From: JABWAJ01 sp038323375
GTDB taxonomy: Bacteria; Bacteroidota; Bacteroidia; Chitinophagales; Saprospiraceae
Assembly (NCBI GenBank): GCA_038323375.1
Contig: JBBQGV010000013.1
Span: forward strand, 1 to 64,000
Length of the DNA: 64,000 bases
Reading direction: 5' to 3'
How positions within the stretch are numbered: position 1 is the stretch's first letter; the number at the start of each line of letters is the position of its first letter. Positions 61,301 through 64,000 of this stretch are shown here, one piece after another. A model generated the notes under the pieces. It was not told the DNA's origin. It saw only the letters and a program-made list of their open reading frames with translations, and made no database searches. The translations under genes and the position numbers were made by a program.

Positions 61301-64000
61301 ACAACCAGCCGCCTGTTTTTGTCAATTGCCCAACGAACATCACCGTCAACAATATGGTAGACCAGTGCGGGGCAAATGTGGTCTTCAGTACACCCATCGT
61401 CACCGACAACTGCGGCGCAGTGGTGAGCCTGGTTGCGCCAAGTTTGCCAAGTGGCAGTTTATTCCCCGTAGGTACCTCAATCGTCACTTTCCGTGCGGTA
61501 GATGCTGCCGGAAATTCGGATGTCTGCACGTTCACCATTACGGTGCGGGATGTACAAATGCCTAAAGCAATTTGCAGTGATTTTACCGTCAACCTGAATG
61601 CTGCGGGCACCGCAACGATTACGGCTGCAAACATCAACGGCGGGTCAACCGATAACTGCACCCCTGCCGGAAATTTGACCCTGCTTGCCAGTCAGACGAC
61701 TTTTGATTGTTCAGACCTGGGGGCGAATTTTGTAACCCTGAGCGTCACCGACGCTGTTGGAAATACCAACAGCTGTGTTGCAACGGTAACGGTGCACGAT
61801 GTGACCCCGCCTGTGATTATGTGTCCGCCCAACATCACCAACCTCGTTTGCGGAGATCCGATACCAGCGCCGTTTACCACGGCTGCTGCTTTCGAAACTG
61901 CAGGAGGAAGCCTGAGCGACAACTGTACGAGCAATCCGAACCTGGTGATTCATTATTCAGATTTCAACAATGGGTTGGACATTTGTAGCGCCGACGGAGT
62001 GCGTACCATCCTGCGCACTTATGAAATAACAGACCAGTCGGGTAACGCAAACACTTGTGTACAAACCATTGCTTACTTAGAAGACACTACGCCTCCGGTC
62101 ATCACTACTCCTGCTGCCGATTTGCCTTGTATCGGCGGCTGCGCCAATGGCGTCATTCCACCCCAGGTCATGGACTGGTTAGCCAATCGGGGAGGAGCTA
62201 CTGCTGCGGATGCCTGTGGCACCGTCACGTGGATCAATAATTTCAGCGCCGTGGCGGCTCAGGGGCTTTGCAGCACGAGCGGTACGCTGGCCGTAACATT
62301 TACGGCTACAGACGCTTGTGGCAATGTGGTTCAAACAACGGCCAACATTTGCATCAACATCACAGAAAGAATCGGAGTAGCCAAACGCGTGGTCAGCAAT
62401 GCCTTACAAGCAGACGGTTCTTCTATCGTTACCTACGAACTGAATGTCCAGAATTACGGTACGGTTCCGCTTACCCACATTCAGGTGGAAGACAACCTGA
62501 TGCTCGCTTTCCCCGGCCCCTGTACAGTAACGGTTCTTAGCCTGACCAGTCCCGACTTTGTGGTCAATGGAGCCTACACCGGCAGTTCCGATCTGCAATT
62601 GCTGGCAGGTGGCATGGCTGGACTACTTGGCAATACACTCGCAGTGGATGGGAAAGGAGCTGTTTTATTGACGATTCAGGTTGAGGACTGCACCGGAACG
62701 GGATCTTTCAATAACCTTGCTACAGCCATTGGAAATACCCCAGGCGGAATGAGTGTTGCCGATATTTCTACCAATGGAGCCGATCCGGATCCCGATGGCG
62801 ATGGCAATCCTTCCAACAATGGCGCACCAACGCCTGTGGTATTTTCGCCCATTCCGGCAATCGGAGTAGCCAAACGCGTTAGCGAAGGGCCAACGTTAGA
62901 TGCGGATCAAAACTATGTGCTTACTTATGAAATTCGGGTAAAAAATTACGGCAATGTCAACTTGAGCAACGTACAGGTCAGAGACGATCTGGTGGCTACG
63001 TTTGGGGCCGCTTCCAGTTGGATGTTGCTTTCCGTACAAAGTGAAGAATTCTCGGTAAATACAGCCTATAACGGCACCACCATCACCACCTTGCTTACCG
63101 GAAATGACCTCCTCACGGTGAACAATGAAGGAGCCATCTACATTCGTTTAAAGGTTGCACCCGGTGGTTTTGAAGGGCCTTATCTGAATACGGCCACGGC
63201 ATCGGGCATTAGCCCCGACGATTTTCTGCTGCAAGACGATTCACAAGACGGCAGCGATCCGGATCCGGATGGCGACAACAATCCTGGCAACAACAATACG
63301 CTTACTCCTGCGGTATTGCCTTGTTTTATTGGCATCATTTGTCCGATTGTTGTGGATACGATCCGCGTGGACAACGATCTGGGCTGGTGCCGTGCTTTGG
63401 TAAACTTCCCACCAGCAGAAGCCATTACTTGTGCAGGTGCATCGGCGAGCCTGATTCAATTTCGGTTCTCAGGAGCCGGAGTAGCAGGATTTACAAACGG
63501 CGTATGGTATCCCGGACAACCCAGCGGGCGCATGTACCAGGTGGGGATAACGCAGGTACAAATCCGGGCCAGCATTCCTGGCCTACCGGCCTTGGGATAT
63601 TCCGATACCTGCACGTTCCATGTTCAGGTATTCGATAAAGAGCGCCCGGCTATTGTCTGCCGGGATATTACCGTGCCCGTTGGGGCAAATTGCGAGTACA
63701 TTTTGGTTCCATCTCGGATTGACGGTGGCACGACCGATAATTGTACCCCGTCTGTCGGCTTAATTTACGAGATCAGTCTCGATAACGTCACCTATGTCAG
63801 CTCGCTTACTTTTGGTTTGGCTGATTTGGTCAATACACCCATTACGGTATGGCTGCGCGTGACCGATGCTGCAGGCAACTCATCTACCTGTACGGCAGAG
63901 GTCAACCTTGAAGATAACACAGCTCCGGCCATCATCTGCCCACCAGACCAAATTGTGTATGCCGAACCCAACCTCTGCGTCGGGAAAGTGCCCAATTTGA
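52312..64000 (+). CDS. Giant modular surface adhesin with SprB, HYR and DUF11-like repeats (3' end outside window)
   Basis: One frame is open from the ATG to the window edge, about 3,896 codons without a stop (another ATG 57 bp upstream is possible). The start gives a signal peptide (MTRFCLMFFSFTYCCTLFGQ). Up to residue about 1500 lie Cys-rich beta modules (NWGCEAALCQSPTPTGPGEF). From about 1520 are CHU-type Ig modules (VCDNETIALTATLSG; VCANAFGSNMGTFNL). From about 1890 come five SprB repeats (NCYGEATGAIQMTVTGGSAP; YTYAWSNGQ; VTVTDANGC). From about 2360 come about ten HYR modules (pattern NCPxNIxV...DNCG...FPVGTxxVxFxAxDAAGN). From about 3350 there are two DUF11-like modules (IGVAKRVV, IGVAKRVS), with acidic DPDPDGDGNP-type loops, then more HYR. 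SprB-type repeats occur in gliding adhesins exported by T9SS, so surface exposure is very likely. No sorting domain is visible because the end is missing. Confidence 0.92.
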   Translation, partial: MTRFCLMFFSFTYCCTLFGQVNIIDPNAAVAPDIDKCFGETVMEAVLQFTANGSNATVSVPMPTGVFYQPGSVALVAQTGGLTISQSNGATTNPVFTITKPGGSIGSGNEIRFSYRVRSNCTAIAGTLIFPIQVAFNSQVRVGELAADILEAELNLLSHPIQTAAIGIPVTVPIAIQNGGLGDTDHIVFSITETGMTTTQVTVAGFPATFLGLAGNTRSYQIPVAALSGGVLNNTETFIAMRTVVLQACVFSSSYSVNWGCEAALCQSPTPTGPGEFLLASGEPNVVVTSNVITPFNLCTNPVIDITFTNNGTGVVSAATAFSNVFRFGMNGANGWPTSNWMTTGITLNGAAVAHTPGMNGTPATINASQFTGVDPDGPGTGLSDVDGDGSFDDLLQGASITFRVTLKYTCPTACPAPNETASLTAGSTYTNQCGQSRSSTGITGLNFGSTATGSPELFYPASVLDGQQFHVQICLARDFSGANCSSNVLSLNLTLPDGVTATGIGTINGHAAVVTTMGNVATVSGVFTPGTTCFDLELSYTCPQSPLNFTYEAIYTCDAGCSCVQKWACGNFTILGADCNPCPDGGFTTKNVDVRRTTLGFTDHTGSTFINPASVPLSNLRKGMPCDEFRFTITNTMNGGSAGTVAFDNAYIEVAYNQLSGANLLDYVSGTFAYVDASTGNTFNNIPLPTPVVSVIGGRHIFLYNFTAFIATLPGGMMEAGDILTAFPVFRVRNNPGLTASPTQPVNPLITAFNLANAMGNPAPGGSPRFSCDAFAPELYLHNPRVFPLAVAGARSGCGTYQVSGFINHELTILEDEYPLEIRPLFRLNNVSVQIMNGDSYDPSVTPVLMVYGSSDDPWYTGAFNLPAPSISGTTLTWINPGNWPLHDLAGINQSITGYQLKFNLINSGCANSVNDGNLVTNWNYNRFGYGSNGCQIATASGPQSGTIGAGAPVHRLTNLTGAINGTKRVECFQVEVENTTADRESRFVWLAMEDNLSPMDIVSVKDITSGGPVSLPLLTYANGKWVKLATSMPGNSARLVEICVTYNECISNSMVVRQSWDCPAYPANPLLATCATQTITLNIYPRLSAIQGNFIATSPLPANMCELFVYDILVNSSQQADLLDPKARVILPAGMALEGNVQIEYPDNSGNFQNATPAINGQVVEVDLTDHPALNDTLPGTLNANLVAYPGGEDRRARVRFSVKTTCDFFSGDRVVYQPFAQSSCNGQAQGSGALFLSPRIRIVGAEPTYEGTFSINVGTNGVIEGCDPRRVFVSLQLSDLVAADGLPAATGSADTVFLSLPSVMDYVPSSFTCTTVPGANCPIFLGETIASDGRRVLKFKLPPNLMIPNGGVATLAFHFDLQPQQDIACTVNDKITGRIIAVYNDIFCPTTGMNCPVVRALAGEGETPVVLKKMELDLESFSIACNDLGQLQYTTRIRVKNTALAAGQSIEVEYYCLDAQGLVTTLIEIRTLTGPLAIGSLVTHTGSFAGCDPQNGVLVSIPLVKADGQFQCHCGPEARTSNNLPKCPGVTVTASALDVCDNETIALTATLSGAATGGTWSRIGLGTAGSFSSTTALTTVYTPSAADIAAGQVTLLFTTNDPTGTCPPGVDVVIVPIYPRPSVAASTLTVCANAFGSNMGTFNLPMADNLVDPQDVHAVTYHTTQANANNGASPLASPYTAANNTVLYARVVNAVTGCFRTTTLTLRVNPLPVANPASLAVCEQAPTGSGLGIFNLTLANATINNSIGITLSYHLTQTEALSGVNALGAIITSGSAVLYARVVNNATGCINTVAVTLTVRPSPVAYSGQLQACPSQFDGSQAVFTLSNANVQVTGGVGGLTVTYHQSLTHAQQGINALSNVYTAPTDDVWVRVTNGFGCFDVDQVQLVVLDDPEILAEGVDVRCFGGSDGRVSVAVLGGVLPYTYDWSHDGSETPDNDPQAIFGLAAGNYSVTVTDGNGCQSLDNVTLQQPATGLSAVVNGVTQVNCYGEATGAIQMTVTGGSAPYTYNWSSPAADVEDPINLPAGMYTVFVTDVMGCTATTSTTITQPTTPVAAVASVVNNALCSGTGTGVATVMASGGTPGYTYAWSNGQTTQQATGLVAGAYQVTVTDAQGCATVAAVFISNPANLVANITHQTPALCQGVGNGTATVTATGGTTPYTYLWSGGQITPVVTNLAAGVHSVTITDNQGCQVTATTNIAEPTLLTLSTVTTQPVSCAGATNGSGTVLAAGGTPNYTYTWPGNFVGATRNGLAAGNYLVTVTDANGCMAMTTVVIGSNGSLIINTLPDISVVCPGSLVPPIVLNATPFNPNIIFSWTGGTLAGLADGTSTGLSPQIPSFTAATAQGTYTITVTANLQGCIAVRTFNITIQDNIKPSFTNCPNGMIMVGNDPDLCSAKVNWTPPTAIDNCGGNVSVIQTMGLASGSVFSVGTHQIVYTANDGNGNTATCSFTIVVLDTQNPSITCPPQVIHRAANTGCNFTQTGTALDGTASDNCRIVSLTHNYAAAPSNQTLSGAVFLPGTTVVVWTATDQAGHTSSCSFSITVADKTAPTVTAGTCPANIVVNNDNGLCGASVNFTAPTFEDNCDGTLLTGTLSGLASGSVFPIGVSIVRYTYTDAAGNGLAVCEFTVTVNDAEAPQIACPSNITVRTDGTITGGPATLIGTGPCGVTLSYTAPVGTDNCPNPQTDLMSGFGAGANYYEYNGTYTHLWRVTDAAGNTVTCQFTITVEDPILPVIICPVNTTVSTDPGECTAAVTYALPLGTDNCPGYTIDLIQGPASGANFPIGNTTVMYEVEDDMGNTSSCSFVVTVIDNEAPQFLACPPNRPINASTGAANDCIGLVPNMLPEVVASDNCTSAAALAATAVQHPAAGTPFGGMHGATQTVIFTLTDAAGNTQTCTTVLTLTDDVAPAISCTPTTRTVDANANCTYQVSGTAFDPIWADNCAATLRHDYAPAPNSHTLAGAVFPIGTTVVVFTATDAGGNPVSCAITIVVEDNQPPVFVNCPTNITVNNMVDQCGANVVFSTPIVTDNCGAVVSLVAPSLPSGSLFPVGTSIVTFRAVDAAGNSDVCTFTITVRDVQMPKAICSDFTVNLNAAGTATITAANINGGSTDNCTPAGNLTLLASQTTFDCSDLGANFVTLSVTDAVGNTNSCVATVTVHDVTPPVIMCPPNITNLVCGDPIPAPFTTAAAFETAGGSLSDNCTSNPNLVIHYSDFNNGLDICSADGVRTILRTYEITDQSGNANTCVQTIAYLEDTTPPVITTPAADLPCIGGCANGVIPPQVMDWLANRGGATAADACGTVTWINNFSAVAAQGLCSTSGTLAVTFTATDACGNVVQTTANICINITERIGVAKRVVSNALQADGSSIVTYELNVQNYGTVPLTHIQVEDNLMLAFPGPCTVTVLSLTSPDFVVNGAYTGSSDLQLLAGGMAGLLGNTLAVDGKGAVLLTIQVEDCTGTGSFNNLATAIGNTPGGMSVADISTNGADPDPDGDGNPSNNGAPTPVVFSPIPAIGVAKRVSEGPTLDADQNYVLTYEIRVKNYGNVNLSNVQVRDDLVATFGAASSWMLLSVQSEEFSVNTAYNGTTITTLLTGNDLLTVNNEGAIYIRLKVAPGGFEGPYLNTATASGISPDDFLLQDDSQDGSDPDPDGDNNPGNNNTLTPAVLPCFIGIICPIVVDTIRVDNDLGWCRALVNFPPAEAITCAGASASLIQFRFSGAGVAGFTNGVWYPGQPSGRMYQVGITQVQIRASIPGLPALGYSDTCTFHVQVFDKERPAIVCRDITVPVGANCEYILVPSRIDGGTTDNCTPSVGLIYEISLDNVTYVSSLTFGLADLVNTPITVWLRVTDAAGNSSTCTAEVNLEDNTAPAIICPPDQIVYAEPNLCVGKVPNL

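Noticed and set aside
1..64000. tRNA, rRNA and riboswitches
   Set aside because: I looked for cloverleaf-like, rRNA-like and known riboswitch core motifs in intergenic regions and found none convincing; small ncRNAs cannot be excluded by eye.

Overview
The window looks like a chromosomal piece of a Bacteroidota bacterium, most likely of the Saprospiria/Chitinophagia type. The evidence is several secreted proteins with type IX secretion (T9SS) C-terminal sorting domains, a GWxTD-domain protein, large double-FtsX ABC permeases controlled by a sigma-54 regulator, a LytTR two-component pair, TANNTTTG-like promoters, and a gliding-type adhesin with SprB, HYR and DUF11-like repeats. I saw no rRNA, tRNA or CRISPR array. 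Most of the window has moderate GC; the first kilobase and the small toxin-antitoxin cassette look AT-richer by eye.

Layout. 1-9.7 kb is a mosaic. It holds the end of a flavin disulfide reductase, an AAA ATPase of the DUF234 type with palindromes in front of it, a universal stress protein, a DUF2279 protein, the 23S rRNA methyltransferase RlmD and an RDD protein. Between them lie gene fragments: a 5'-truncated adenosine deaminase, an orphan signal peptide, a membrane-protein fragment and the first 54 codons of a Uma2-type gene. 9.8-23.1 kb is a coherent export locus: a membrane-fusion adaptor, two ABC ATPases and an FtsX permease, then a GT39 glycosyltransferase and a second FtsX permease, all on the minus strand. 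Divergent to these run a sigma-54 response regulator and its histidine kinase. I find matching -24/-12 promoters and paired palindromic activator sites in front of both the regulator and the distal permease, which suggests they form one regulon.

23.1-24.4 kb is a graveyard of T9SS gene remnants. 24.4-37.7 kb carries a Crp-type regulator with an SDR enzyme, DinB, ferredoxin-NADP reductase, RelA/SpoT, a beta-helix protein, a MetZ-like sulfhydrylase, a T9SS protein with a thioredoxin-like head, an aspartoacylase-family hydrolase and an ECF sigma/anti-sigma pair. 38-44.6 kb holds three large exported proteins: a PKD/beta-barrel protein, a TPR-CHAT protease and a T9SS lipase. The first two are separated by a 15-copy 7-bp tandem repeat. 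44.7-45.75 kb is a RelBE-like cassette bracketed by two nearly identical 160-bp direct repeats.

45.8-52 kb contains MsrB, a membrane protein, a LytS-type kinase that appears doubly inactivated (an in-frame TGA and His-to-Tyr at the phospho-acceptor) beside an intact LytTR regulator, and a GWxTD protein. From 52.3 kb to the end one frame stays open for about 3,896 codons and leaves the window: a giant modular surface adhesin. A dispersed 120-140 bp hairpin repeat occurs three times, and other palindromic intergenic repeats are frequent. All functional calls are from reading the sequence; no database search was run.
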